Shown in pieces: positions 35,560 through 44,066 of a DNA stretch of 64,000 nucleotides. Origin of the DNA: JBELMB01 sp042088665. Lineage in GTDB: Bacteria; Pseudomonadota; Alphaproteobacteria; Rhodobacterales; Rhodobacteraceae. The notes under the pieces were generated by a model that was given only the letters and a program-made list of their open reading frames with translations, made no database searches and was not told the origin of the DNA. The stretch is taken from contig JBELMB010000003.1 in assembly GCA_042088665.1 (NCBI GenBank), positions 12,575 through 76,574 of the forward strand, in the 5' to 3' direction. The position numbers and the translations under genes were made by a program. The first letter of the stretch is position 1. The number at the start of each line of letters is the position of its first letter.

Positions 35560-37261
35560 CGGCCTGTCGGAGTGGGTCAGCGCCTTCTTCGGCGAGCACC
35601 TGGTCCAGACCCACTTCGAGCTTGCGCTTGATGCGGTCCTTGTCCGCCTCTTCTGCCGCATCTTCCCAGTCGGCGAAGGACAGGGCACGCTTCCACATGA
35701 ACTCTGCTTCGCGAAGACGGCCAACCGCCCAGTAAACATCGCCAAGGTGGTCGTTCACGATGGGATCGATTGGCATCAGTTCCGCGGCGCGTTCCATGTG
35801 GGGGACGGCCTCTTCGTAGCGGCCAAGGCGGTAGAGCACCCAGCCCAGGCTGTCGACGATGTACCCCGAGTTGGGGCGTGCCGCGACGGCGCGTTCGATC
35901 ATGCCAAGTGCTTCGTCAAGTTTCATCTGCTTTTCGACAAGCGAATACCCGAGATAGTTCAGGACCGAAGGCTGATCCGGGTTCAGGTCCAACGCCTTGC
36001 GAAAATCCGCCTCGGCGTTTTCCCAGATGTCCTGCCGTTCATAGGTGATGGCGCGGGCATAGTGCAGGAACCACTGGCGGCTGGACACCTCATCATAGAG
36101 CGACAGCGCCTGCGTGTATGCATCGGTCGCTTCGGCGTAGCGTTCCTGCTGGCGGTACAAATCCCCCAGAGTGGTGTGCAGGATCGGCAGGCTGGCGCGT
36201 TCGGACACGAGGTCCAGCAACACCGCGATCGCCTCATCGACCTTGTCCTGATCGCGCAGCGCCTCGGCATGGCCCATGACGGCGGCGTGGTAGGAGGGGT
36301 CTTCTGGCGGTACGGTGCTGTACGCCTCTACTGCGAGGGCGTGCTGCTCCATATCCGACAGCAACTCGCCGATCAGCAGGATCGCATCCGTGTGATCCTC
36401 GCGAAGGAAAGCGGCCATGCGCGCATACAGCAGGGTCAGTTCATTGCTACCCTCAGAGGACAGCGCGCTCGCAAGGGTAAAGAAAACCTCTGCAATGCCG
36501 TCGCGGGGAGAGCGGACATGCGAAAAGCTCAGCGTCTCTCCTGCGGAGAGCGCGTCACGCAGGGTGGTGAGTTCCGGGTCGAGATCGGAACCAAAGGCGG
36601 CGTCCAGCAGCGCCAGCGCGTCCTCGTTGCGGTTGAGTTGGGACAGAACCTCTGCCTGGGACATCACGCCACGCCGGGTGGCGGACATACCGACGGCGCC
36701 ATCGGCTTCAAAGATCCCGGCAGCGGTCTCGAAATCGCCGACCGAGGCAAGCGCCAGCGCCTTGTGGTACGTCGCAAAGGGGCCAAGGCCCTGCACCTTG
36801 CCCACGTCTTCAAAGGCCAGCAAAGCGGCGCTCATGTCGCCATTGCCCAGCGCAGCCCATGCCTTGACCAGACCATCCGCGAGCGGGCCGATGCCGCGTT
36901 CGTCATTGATGGCCTGCAATACGGTGGCAAAGCTTTCGCGTTCAGCGGCCTTGCTGACGGCGGCCATCTGCGCGATCTGACTTTCGTAACCTGCGGCGCT
37001 CATCCTGTCGGCCAGCAGGGACGCCCGGTCAAAGCCGCCCAGCGACATATGTGCCAGAATGGCCCGTTCCAGCAGTTCCGGCCGATCAGGATCGTAGCGC
37101 AGGGTGCGGTCATAATAGGTGGCCGCTGCGGCAAAATCCCCCAAGAAGCTGGCTTGCCGCGCTGCGAGGTAATCGCCGGCGAACCCGTTGGCCTGCGCTG
37201 CCGAAGCCGACACAGTCAGTGCCAGGGCCCCGGCCCGGATGAAACTTGCCCAAGATATCAA
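35546..37261 (-). CDS. exported TPR-repeat protein
   Basis: 571 residues. Starts at TTG 37261 with GGGAG nine bases upstream and no nearby ATG; signal peptide at ~1-24 (AGALALTVSASAAQA). The rest is made of tetratricopeptide repeats, clearest in the C-terminal half: ALDLNPDQPSVLNYLGYSL, AVAARPNSGYIVDSLGWVLYRLGRYEEAVPHMERAAEL, DPIVNDHLGDVYWAVGRLREAEFMWKRAL. Such proteins are scaffolds in envelope complexes. It precedes ispE with a 14-base overlap, a pairing common in this group. Confidence 0.9.
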   Translation of the reverse strand: MISWASFIRAGALALTVSASAAQANGFAGDYLAARQASFLGDFAAAATYYDRTLRYDPDRPELLERAILAHMSLGGFDRASLLADRMSAAGYESQIAQMAAVSKAAERESFATVLQAINDERGIGPLADGLVKAWAALGNGDMSAALLAFEDVGKVQGLGPFATYHKALALASVGDFETAAGIFEADGAVGMSATRRGVMSQAEVLSQLNRNEDALALLDAAFGSDLDPELTTLRDALSAGETLSFSHVRSPRDGIAEVFFTLASALSSEGSNELTLLYARMAAFLREDHTDAILLIGELLSDMEQHALAVEAYSTVPPEDPSYHAAVMGHAEALRDQDKVDEAIAVLLDLVSERASLPILHTTLGDLYRQQERYAEATDAYTQALSLYDEVSSRQWFLHYARAITYERQDIWENAEADFRKALDLNPDQPSVLNYLGYSLVEKQMKLDEALGMIERAVAARPNSGYIVDSLGWVLYRLGRYEEAVPHMERAAELMPIDPIVNDHLGDVYWAVGRLREAEFMWKRALSFADWEDAAEEADKDRIKRKLEVGLDQVLAEEGADPLRQADASD

Positions 37262-37488
37262 GATGCCGGTCTCCCTTTTGGTGTTTTTACAGCGGCGTGC
37301 TGACGGCGTCCCGTGACGCGTTCAGAGTGAAAGCCTAGAGCGGTGGCATGCCCATGGCAATGTGCGGCGGCTGAAACTCGCGTGTGCAGGGACGGACTGG
37401 CGCAACTGTGATCATTGCCGGCCATGGAAAGCCGGGGCCAGGACGCGAAACCCGGCGCGCAACAATGAACAGGGTCGAGGCACAGGCG

Positions 37489-37779
37489 TCAGGTCTGCGA
37501 CAGATCCCGATACTGGCGCAGATTGACCAGTTGCGACGCGGTCAGCGGCGTATCGAATTCCAACGCAACGCCGCGCGTGCTCAGACGCACGACCCTTGCC
37601 GGGACGGGTTGGCACATGGCGGTCAGCCGCACGCGGTCGCCAATCGCCAACGGCAGGGGGCCCTCGGCGAAGGCGCCCGTCTCGCTGACATTGACGATGG
37701 TGGCGGCAAAATCGCCCTGATCACTGGAAAGCTCAAATCCCCAGGCACTGGGCCAGCGCTGAGCACGGGGTTTCATCAT
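37489..37779 (-). CDS. PilZ-domain protein
   Basis: 96 residues from ATG 37779 (alternatives GTG 37782 and ATG 37776). The single PilZ domain shows FAATIVNVSETGAFAEG and RGVALEFD. The c-di-GMP-binding RxxxR is weak: KPRAQRWP near the N-terminus provides candidate Arg residues, while the D/NxSxxG motif is present as NVSETG. It may read c-di-GMP levels, which the EAL protein at 26490 could lower. Confidence 0.8.
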   Translation of the reverse strand: MMKPRAQRWPSAWGFELSSDQGDFAATIVNVSETGAFAEGPLPLAIGDRVRLTAMCQPVPARVVRLSTRGVALEFDTPLTASQLVNLRQYRDLSQT

Positions 37780-37846
37780 CACGCCGATCCTCGCAACAGT
37801 TATGCCGCGAGGATCGCAGATGTCAGTGAACGAAGCCTTAAGCCCC

Positions 37847-39496
37847 TCACATATTGGGATAGTTCGGGCCGTCGCCCCCCTGTGGCACCGTCCAGTGGAT
37901 GTTCTGGCTGGGATCCTTGATGTCGCAGGTCTTGCAATGCACGCAGTTCTGGAAGTTGATCACGAACCGCGGGCCGGTCTCCTCCTGTACCACTTCGTAG
38001 ACGCCTGCCGGGCAGTAGCGCTGCGCTGGCTCGGCGTATTTTGGCAAATTGATCACCGTGGGCACATGCGGATCCTTGAGGGTCAGATGCGCCGGTTGGC
38101 TCTCTTCGTGATTGGTGAAGGAGTAGGAGACATTTGTCAGCCGGTCAAAGCTGAGCTTGCCGTCGGGTTTCGGGTAATCGATCACCTCATGCGCCGCCGC
38201 GCTGCCGGTCGCCTCTGCGTCGGATTTGCCATGCCCGATGGTGCCAAACAGCGAGTAGTCGAACAGCCAGTTGGTCCACATGTCCAGACCGCCCAGCGTC
38301 AGGCTGGCCACCAGACCATACTTGGACCACATCGGTTTTACGTTGCGCACGTTCTTGAGGTCCTTGCCGATGGCGCCCTCGCGCACTTCGGTCTCGTAGG
38401 CGGTCAACTCGTCACCGGCGCGGTCCTCTTGCAGGGCGGCAAAGGCCGCCTCTGCCGCGGATTTCCCGGACAGCATCGCGTTGTGGTTGCCCTTGATGCG
38501 GGGCACGTTGACCATGCCAACCGAACATCCCAAAAGCGCGACACCGGGCGCGACCATCTTGGGCATCGACTGGTAGCCTCCTTCAGAGATGGCGCGCGCG
38601 CCGTAAGACACCCGCTTGCCGCCTTCGAGCAGGTCAGCCACCATCTTGTGGTGCTTGAAGCGCTGGAATTCCATGTAGGGATACAGATGCGGGTTCTCGT
38701 AGTTCAGATGCACAACGAAACCCACATAGACCTGATTGTTTTCAAGGTGGTAGATGAAAGATCCGCCTCCGGCATTGCCGCCCAGCGGCCAGCCCATGGT
38801 ATGGGTCACCGTGCCTTCGCGGTGCTTGGCCGGATCAATCTCCCAGATTTCCTTCATCCCGAGGCCGAACTTCTGCGGCTCCTTGCCTTTCGACAGGTCG
38901 TATTTGGCAATCACTTCCTTTGAGAGGCTGCCGCGCACGCCCTCGGCGAGAAAAACGTATTTGCCCAGCAGTTCCATGCCCGGCTCATAGCCATCGCCCG
39001 TGGTCCCGTCCGCGGCCTTGCCGAATTCACCTGCAACGACGCCTTTGACTTCGCCATCCTCGCCGTAGATCAGCTCCGAACAGCTCATGCCGGGGAAGAT
39101 CTCGACGCCCAGTTCCTCGGCCTGCTCCGCCATCCAGCGGCAGACATTGCCCATCGAGACGATGTAATTGCCATGGTTGTTCATCAGGCCCGGCATTGGC
39201 CAGTTGGGAATGCGGATCTGGCCCGCTTCGCCAAGAACGTAAAAGTTGTCCTCGGTCACGGGGGTGTTCAGCGGCGCGCCCTTTTCCTTCCAGTCGGGGA
39301 TCAGCGCGTCGAGACCACAGGGATCCAGCACTGCGCCCGACAGGATATGCGCCCCCACTTCAGAGCCCTTCTCCAGCAGGACCACCTCAAGATCGGCGTC
39401 GAGTTGCTTGAGCCTGATCGCGGCCGAGAGACCCGCAGGACCACCTCCGACGATCACCACGTCATATTCCATCTTTTCGCGCTCGATCTCGCTCAT
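37847..39496 (-). CDS. etfQO: electron-transfer flavoprotein:ubiquinone oxidoreductase
   Basis: 549 residues. FAD site VVIVGGGPAGLSAAIRL at the N-terminus, the ubiquinone/membrane-insertion region in the middle, and the C-terminal 4Fe-4S ligands CPAGVYEV and NCVHCKTCDIKDP. It passes electrons from ETF (fed by acyl-CoA and dimethylglycine-type dehydrogenases) to ubiquinone at the inner membrane. ATG 39496 gives the expected N-terminus MSEIEREKMEYDVVIVGG; a longer frame would run to 39616 without support. Confidence 0.96.
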   Translation of the reverse strand: MSEIEREKMEYDVVIVGGGPAGLSAAIRLKQLDADLEVVLLEKGSEVGAHILSGAVLDPCGLDALIPDWKEKGAPLNTPVTEDNFYVLGEAGQIRIPNWPMPGLMNNHGNYIVSMGNVCRWMAEQAEELGVEIFPGMSCSELIYGEDGEVKGVVAGEFGKAADGTTGDGYEPGMELLGKYVFLAEGVRGSLSKEVIAKYDLSKGKEPQKFGLGMKEIWEIDPAKHREGTVTHTMGWPLGGNAGGGSFIYHLENNQVYVGFVVHLNYENPHLYPYMEFQRFKHHKMVADLLEGGKRVSYGARAISEGGYQSMPKMVAPGVALLGCSVGMVNVPRIKGNHNAMLSGKSAAEAAFAALQEDRAGDELTAYETEVREGAIGKDLKNVRNVKPMWSKYGLVASLTLGGLDMWTNWLFDYSLFGTIGHGKSDAEATGSAAAHEVIDYPKPDGKLSFDRLTNVSYSFTNHEESQPAHLTLKDPHVPTVINLPKYAEPAQRYCPAGVYEVVQEETGPRFVINFQNCVHCKTCDIKDPSQNIHWTVPQGGDGPNYPNM

Positions 39497-39812
39497 GTCC
39501 CGATCTCCACAGACAATCCAGTTTGCGCGCGCCCTGCGGCACGCACGATGCCCCGCACTGGTGGGCGCGAAACAAAGTTGCGATGTGACGTAGCGCGGCA
39601 GCGCGGCATAGGTCAATGCACCCGCAGCGTCACAAGGCCGCAGAATCAGGGTATTGCCGCGTCGCGCGGGAACAATCCCCGGTTTACAGAAGGACTGTCC
39701 CGATCAAGGGGTCAATTCGCCCTGTTTACGCCGAGGTTCCGCCCCAACGCCGCCAAATTGGTGACCTACCCGTTAGGACCAGTGATCGTAATGACCGTAA
39801 AAGGAACTTGCC
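39497..39812. other. divergent promoter region etfQO / ectC
   Basis: 316 bases without a gene. Must hold promoters for both genes; AAAAGGA lies just before the ectC ATG. No clear operator recognised. Confidence 0.45.
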
Positions 39813-40199
39813 ATGTTCGTGCGCTCTCTGACGGATATCGAAAAGACAAACTGCTTTGTGCATTGGGGCAACGGGACCAGCCACCGGATGCTCACGGAGC
39901 GGGACAGCCTTGGCTTCACCCTGTGCCACACAGTGGTCAAGAAGGGCACCGAGTCGCTGCTCGAGTACCGCAACCACCTTGAGGCATGCTATTGCATCGC
40001 CGGTGAGGGGGAGGTCGAGGACATGGACGGCACCCGCCACCCGATCAAGCCCGGCGACATCTACGTGCTCGACAAGCATGACAAGCATTTTCTGCGTGGT
40101 GGACAGGACTCGGACCTCGTGCTGGTGTCTGTGTTCAATCCCCCGCTGAAGGGCACGGAAAAACACAACGTCAATGACCCCGAAGGCTCTGCCTACTGA
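39813..40199 (+). CDS. ectC: L-ectoine synthase, solitary
   Basis: 128 residues, cupin fold: MFVRSLTDIEKTNC.., SHRMLTERDSLGFTLCHTVVKKG, LEYRNHLEACYCIAGEGEVED and KPGDIYVLDKHDKHFLRGG. This matches EctC over the whole length, including the metal-site Glu/Tyr/His region. EctC dehydrates N-gamma-acetyl-diaminobutyrate to ectoine. No ectA, ectB, ectD or ask_ect lies beside it. Solitary ectC genes are known in bacteria that take up the precursor or salvage it. A good ribosome site precedes ATG 39813. Activity is likely but the source of substrate is unclear. Confidence 0.93.
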   Translation: MFVRSLTDIEKTNCFVHWGNGTSHRMLTERDSLGFTLCHTVVKKGTESLLEYRNHLEACYCIAGEGEVEDMDGTRHPIKPGDIYVLDKHDKHFLRGGQDSDLVLVSVFNPPLKGTEKHNVNDPEGSAY

Positions 40200-40247
40200 C
40201 CAAGGGGGATGTGGCCGTCACAGGCCACCCCCAGAACAGCGACCGCA

Positions 40248-41621
40248 TCAGGACGGCTCAGCACCCGCCTCGCCCGCCTGGACGTTGCGCAGTTCGTCAT
40301 AGGTCAGCACGTAGTTGTCTTCGTAGACCGGGTTGTCCGGCCCGATCGGAAAGACCTGCGTGCCGATCAACCACCCCAGAGCATCGGGGCAGGAATGACG
40401 GCTGCCTTGCGGGTCGCAGCGCCACTGACGCAGGTGCGCGCGCGCCTCATAGGGCTTCAGCGGATCAAGGTGACGCCTGCGCCGCGCCTCCTGAACGGTC
40501 GCCAGCAATGCCCCCACTGCCATGGCAGAGGCGCTTGTTTTGTAATTGCCGTCATTGGTCTGGAATATCTGCGGCACGTGATCTTTTTCCTCGTCTGACA
40601 ATCCGGACAGGTCCAGATCGTCACCGGTATTCACGTCCAGAAACGCATCAATCCATCGGTACCCTTTCAACCGGGCCTTCTCATCGTCGAGGCGGTCCTC
40701 TGCCACGAGAATCGCCCCACAGGTGGTGCCCGCATTCAATACCGAACTGGGGCACCCGTCTTTGAGACCGTTCTGGCCTTGATCGAGTTCCTCACTCGAT
40801 TTGAGAAATTTATTCCCGGCGGCCACCACCACGACCAAACCGCATTTGACTGTCAGGAAATGGAACATCCGCTCTATGTCCGGCTCCAGATGCAGGGGGC
40901 GCGTGTGCCCGTCCCGCTCTGCGGACATCGGCAGGACGATCACGTCCCCCGGCGCCAGTTCGCCTTCGGCACAGGCGTCGGCGATCCGTGCGAGGCCAGA
41001 GACCACCGCTTCTATTCGGTAATTGGGTGTGACGTCATCCGCCTCTTCGAAGGAGCCCGCCTCGACCTCCAGATCCTTGCCCTGAAACACTTCGTCCGGG
41101 AACGCCGTTGCCTTGAACTGTTGGAACATCGGGTCGAGATGCAGCGCCCTGAGGCGCACATGGGGCGCAAAGCCCGTGACCCCCGGAAAGGCCCTCGCAA
41201 TCGGCTCAGGCGCTTGCGCGATATAGACCAACCCCGTGCCGTGCCATTGCATCAGGTCCAGATCGATATATTCTTTCAATTGTTCGCCGTGGGCTTCGTA
41301 GAACGCCCTGAACTCCGCCTCGGTTGTCAATGTGCCATCGGCCACCAAGGACGTAGCCCGAAGGGCCATATCGTTCAGCGCCTCTTGCAAATTTGATTTA
41401 TAAGCGTCGACAGTTTGCGCTATCTCGTCTGAAAGGCCGTCCAGATAGAACAAATCATCCGGGCACTGCGTCTGCAGGCGCTTGGTGTGGAATCCGAAAT
41501 CGACAATCACCAAATTGGTGCGGTCGAACGTCTTGGGCAATTCATGGTGTTCTGTTTCAACAATGCGCAGAGCCGAGAGTTTGAAATTTACGAAATCCAT
41601 TTTTGTCTTTTGTATTGGCAC
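40248..41621 (-). CDS. divergent subtilisin-like (S8) peptidase
   Basis: 457 residues counted from GTG 41621, which has GAGGGGG five bases upstream. Alternatives are TTG 41675 and ATG 41600; neither has a good site. A degenerate S8 triad can be traced: Asp41 in NLVIVDFGFH, His127 in WHGTGLVYIAQ followed by GVTGFAPHVRLRAL, the oxyanion Asn270 in VVVVAAGN, and Ser363 in YKTSASAMAVGALLA. An insertion of about 60 residues separates Asp and His. No signal peptide or propeptide, so it would act in the cytoplasm. It is divergent from a small RHH protein. Substrate unknown. Confidence 0.8.
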   Translation of the reverse strand: MPIQKTKMDFVNFKLSALRIVETEHHELPKTFDRTNLVIVDFGFHTKRLQTQCPDDLFYLDGLSDEIAQTVDAYKSNLQEALNDMALRATSLVADGTLTTEAEFRAFYEAHGEQLKEYIDLDLMQWHGTGLVYIAQAPEPIARAFPGVTGFAPHVRLRALHLDPMFQQFKATAFPDEVFQGKDLEVEAGSFEEADDVTPNYRIEAVVSGLARIADACAEGELAPGDVIVLPMSAERDGHTRPLHLEPDIERMFHFLTVKCGLVVVVAAGNKFLKSSEELDQGQNGLKDGCPSSVLNAGTTCGAILVAEDRLDDEKARLKGYRWIDAFLDVNTGDDLDLSGLSDEEKDHVPQIFQTNDGNYKTSASAMAVGALLATVQEARRRRHLDPLKPYEARAHLRQWRCDPQGSRHSCPDALGWLIGTQVFPIGPDNPVYEDNYVLTYDELRNVQAGEAGAEPS

Positions 41622-41855
41622 CCGCACCCCCTCTACAACTGTATCGAGAGATACGGGTGCAATAACTCTCGTCAACGGAAATATTGCATTGACGGTTCCT
41701 TAACACACCTGTAGTACAAAGTGACTGCGATCGTAGGGCAAACGTATTCGGAACATCTTGCATTCAGGGGATGATCCGCCCAAAGTGACCGCAGGCGTGC
41801 CGTGTTATCGATCAAATACTGCGCTACGTACGCTGGCGTAAGTTCGGGAATCATT
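41622..41855. promoter_or_regulatory. AT-rich divergent promoter region, peptidase / RHH pair
   Basis: About 180-230 bases separating the two genes, AT-richer than the surroundings. Contains the likely start region of the peptidase and the promoter of the RHH gene. No palindrome clear enough to name as operator. Confidence 0.4.
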
Positions 41856-42074
41856 ATGAACGAGAAAAAAACAACCAGTGTGCGCTTCTCTGAAAGAGAC
41901 AAGGCCCTGTTGGAACAACTACGCACGGACACCGGGGCTGACAGCACCTCCGATGTGGTGCGGCGATGCGTTGCGCAAGCGTCGTTTTTGCAGAAGTACG
42001 TCGATGACAAAGGGTTCATCACGCTGCAACTGGATGACGGGTCAGTCGTCAAGTTTCCGATGTATCTGCCCTGA
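41856..42074 (+). CDS. small ribbon-helix-helix-like protein
   Basis: 72 residues from ATG 41856 with GGGAA upstream: MNEKKTTSVRFSERDKALLEQLRTDTGADSTSDVVRRCV.., the beta strand (TSVRFSERD) and two helices of an Arc/MetJ-type RHH DNA-binding domain, plus a 25-residue C-terminal strand-like tail (FITLQLDDGSVVKFPMYLP). RHH proteins are often autoregulators or antitoxins. The divergent peptidase is its only partner, so I infer it may control that gene. Confidence 0.75.
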   Translation: MNEKKTTSVRFSERDKALLEQLRTDTGADSTSDVVRRCVAQASFLQKYVDDKGFITLQLDDGSVVKFPMYLP

Positions 42075-42500
42075 TACAACGGTTGCACGCGCCCTGCTAC
42101 AACCTGCTGCGGCACTGCAGGTCCGGCAGGGCACAATAACAAGGCCCGCGCATCTGGCCCTCGGTGCTCGCGTTCAGGCGCAGCTCCGGCAAACGCTCCC
42201 TGATACAGCTCGGCAAGGCCCTCAGGCAGAACCCTGTCGGCCCCGGTCCCACTTATCGTACCCAAGAGGTCAGACACCAAGCCAGACATTGGCCCAAACC
42301 ATGGCCTGCGCGCCCTGACGCCGCCCCCAAACCCGGCGGGGCCGCTCAAAACCCGGTCCCACAGGCTGGAGTTTCTCCCAAGCTGTGCCTGAGCGGTTGC
42401 ATAACCCCGCGCCATTGACCATCTTGAGACCGACGAAGGCCCAGGCCCGGCCGGTTACTAAACACGTCCCAAAACACCAACATCTACTGGAACGGCCCTT
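42075..42500. other. 426-base stretch without a convincing gene
   Basis: Between the RHH gene and greA. No supported frame (a long minus frame, 41672-42415, has no homology and overlaps the RHH gene). The greA promoter should be near the right end. Confidence 0.5.
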
Positions 42501-42971
42501 ATGGAAAAGATCTTGATCACGCGCGCAGGCTACTCCGCGCTTGAAACCGAATTGAAGCAACTCAAGACCGAGGAACGCCCGGTTATCATCAAGGCCATCG
42601 CCGAAGCGCGAGAGCTTGGGGATCTCAAGGAAAACGCGGAGTACCACTCCGCCCGGGAAAAGCAGGGCTTTATCGAAGGGCGCATCAAGGAACTGGAAAG
42701 CGTGATCTCCCTGTCCGAAGTGATCGATCCGGCGAGCCTCTCGGGTGCATGTAAGTTCGGCGCGACCGTCACGGTTGTCGACGAGGACACGGATGAAGAG
42801 AAAACCTGGCAAATCGTCGGCGAACATGAAGCAAGTATCGAAAAAGGCTTGCTGAACGTGAAATCACCCATTGCACGCGCGATGATTGGCAAGGAAGAAG
42901 GGGACAGCGTCGAGGTGCGAACACCCGGCGGTCAAAAGTCCTACGAAATTTTAACGATCACCTTCAAGTAA
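42501..42971 (+). CDS. greA: transcription elongation factor GreA
   Basis: 156 residues. N-terminal coiled coil (EKILITRAGYSALETELKQLKTEERPVI.., with the tip acidic residues in AREHGDLKENAEY-like AEARELGDLKENAEYH) and the C-terminal FKBP-like domain (GKEEGDSVEVRTPGGQKSYEILTI). It rescues backtracked RNA polymerase by stimulating transcript cleavage. The stop lies six bases before the next gene. Confidence 0.96.
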   Translation: MEKILITRAGYSALETELKQLKTEERPVIIKAIAEARELGDLKENAEYHSAREKQGFIEGRIKELESVISLSEVIDPASLSGACKFGATVTVVDEDTDEEKTWQIVGEHEASIEKGLLNVKSPIARAMIGKEEGDSVEVRTPGGQKSYEILTITFK

Positions 42972-42977
42972 CAGCTG

Positions 42978-43976
42978 ATGGCAGAAACCAAGGAAGCCCG
43001 CCCGACATTGCCCGGTCTTTACGACCGTGGACCGGCGACGGGTGTCACCTCGGTGGAACTCACGGCGCTGGCCGTGTCCTGTCTGTGGCTGGTGCTGTCT
43101 GTCTGGTACTTTCTTTCCGGTGCGGATGCCGGGGTCGCGGGCACGCAATTCCTTGTCGTTCTGATGGTCATCGTCCTGCCTGTGGCAATGATCTGGGTGA
43201 CCGCCATGGCGATCCGGGCTGCGGTCATCATGCGCACCGAAAGCACGCGCCTGCAGGCGGCGATCGACGCGCTGCGTCAGGCCTATGTCGCACAGGCACA
43301 GGCCGGCAAGGGCGAGGCGCCGCATCCGGCGATCCTGAAACGGCTGGACGAATTGGCCAGCGCTCAAAAGAACCTTGAGACCACGCTGGCGATGCTGGGC
43401 GGCATCCGTCAGGCCGACCCGGCGGCCCTGCCGCAACCAGTGACAGATCAGATGGAGGATCAGCCTGCCCTGTCTCTTGGCACCCCGGCAGAGGCGCTCG
43501 CGCCGCCGTTGTCCACTGAAGATCTGGTCCGGGCCCTGCATTTCCCGGAAACCGCCGACGACGATGAAGGCTTTGCCGCCCTGCGCCGTGCGCTCAAGGA
43601 CCGCAGTGCGGCGCGCCTGATACAGGCCGCGCAGGACATCCTGACCTTGCTCAGCCAGGACGGTATCTACATGGACGACCTGCGCCCGGACATGGCGCGC
43701 CCCGAGGTCTGGCGCGCCTTTGCCGAAGGCAAGCGGGGGCGGACGATCGCGCCTCTGGGCGGCGTGCATGACCGTTCCAGCCTTGCGCTCGCGGCGGGGC
43801 GGATGCGCGAAGATCCGATCTTTCGCGATGCCGCGCATCATTTCCTGCGGCGCTTCGACCAGCTGTTTTCCAACTTCGCGACCAATGCCTCGGACGAGGA
43901 TGTCTCGGCCTTTGGCAGTACGCGCACGGCGCGGGCGTTCATGTTGCTGGGCCGTGTCGCGGGCACCTTTGACTGA
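42978..43976 (+). CDS. membrane protein of unknown function (greA-linked)
   Basis: 332 residues with two transmembrane segments near the N-terminus (about 29-49 and 56-79), then a long cytoplasmic part with a coiled-coil region (QLQAAIDALRQAYVAQAQ) and a folded C-terminal domain (LYMDDLRPD.., HFLRRFDQLFSNFATNASD). No known domain recognised. It lies six bases after greA and is co-transcribed, a linkage I believe recurs in Rhodobacteraceae. Function unknown. Confidence 0.8.
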   Translation: MAETKEARPTLPGLYDRGPATGVTSVELTALAVSCLWLVLSVWYFLSGADAGVAGTQFLVVLMVIVLPVAMIWVTAMAIRAAVIMRTESTRLQAAIDALRQAYVAQAQAGKGEAPHPAILKRLDELASAQKNLETTLAMLGGIRQADPAALPQPVTDQMEDQPALSLGTPAEALAPPLSTEDLVRALHFPETADDDEGFAALRRALKDRSAARLIQAAQDILTLLSQDGIYMDDLRPDMARPEVWRAFAEGKRGRTIAPLGGVHDRSSLALAAGRMREDPIFRDAAHHFLRRFDQLFSNFATNASDEDVSAFGSTRTARAFMLLGRVAGTFD

Positions 43977-44066
43977 CGCGGGTTTCACAGATCGGCCATC
44001 CAGGCCGCTGTCACCGCGACAGAAGGTTGCTGACCCCGCCAAAACCTTCCTGCTCAAATCCGCCCG

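Noticed and set aside
41672..42415. Minus frame of 247 codons covering the RHH gene
   Set aside because: No homology; contains the peptidase promoter region and overlaps the better-supported RHH gene.
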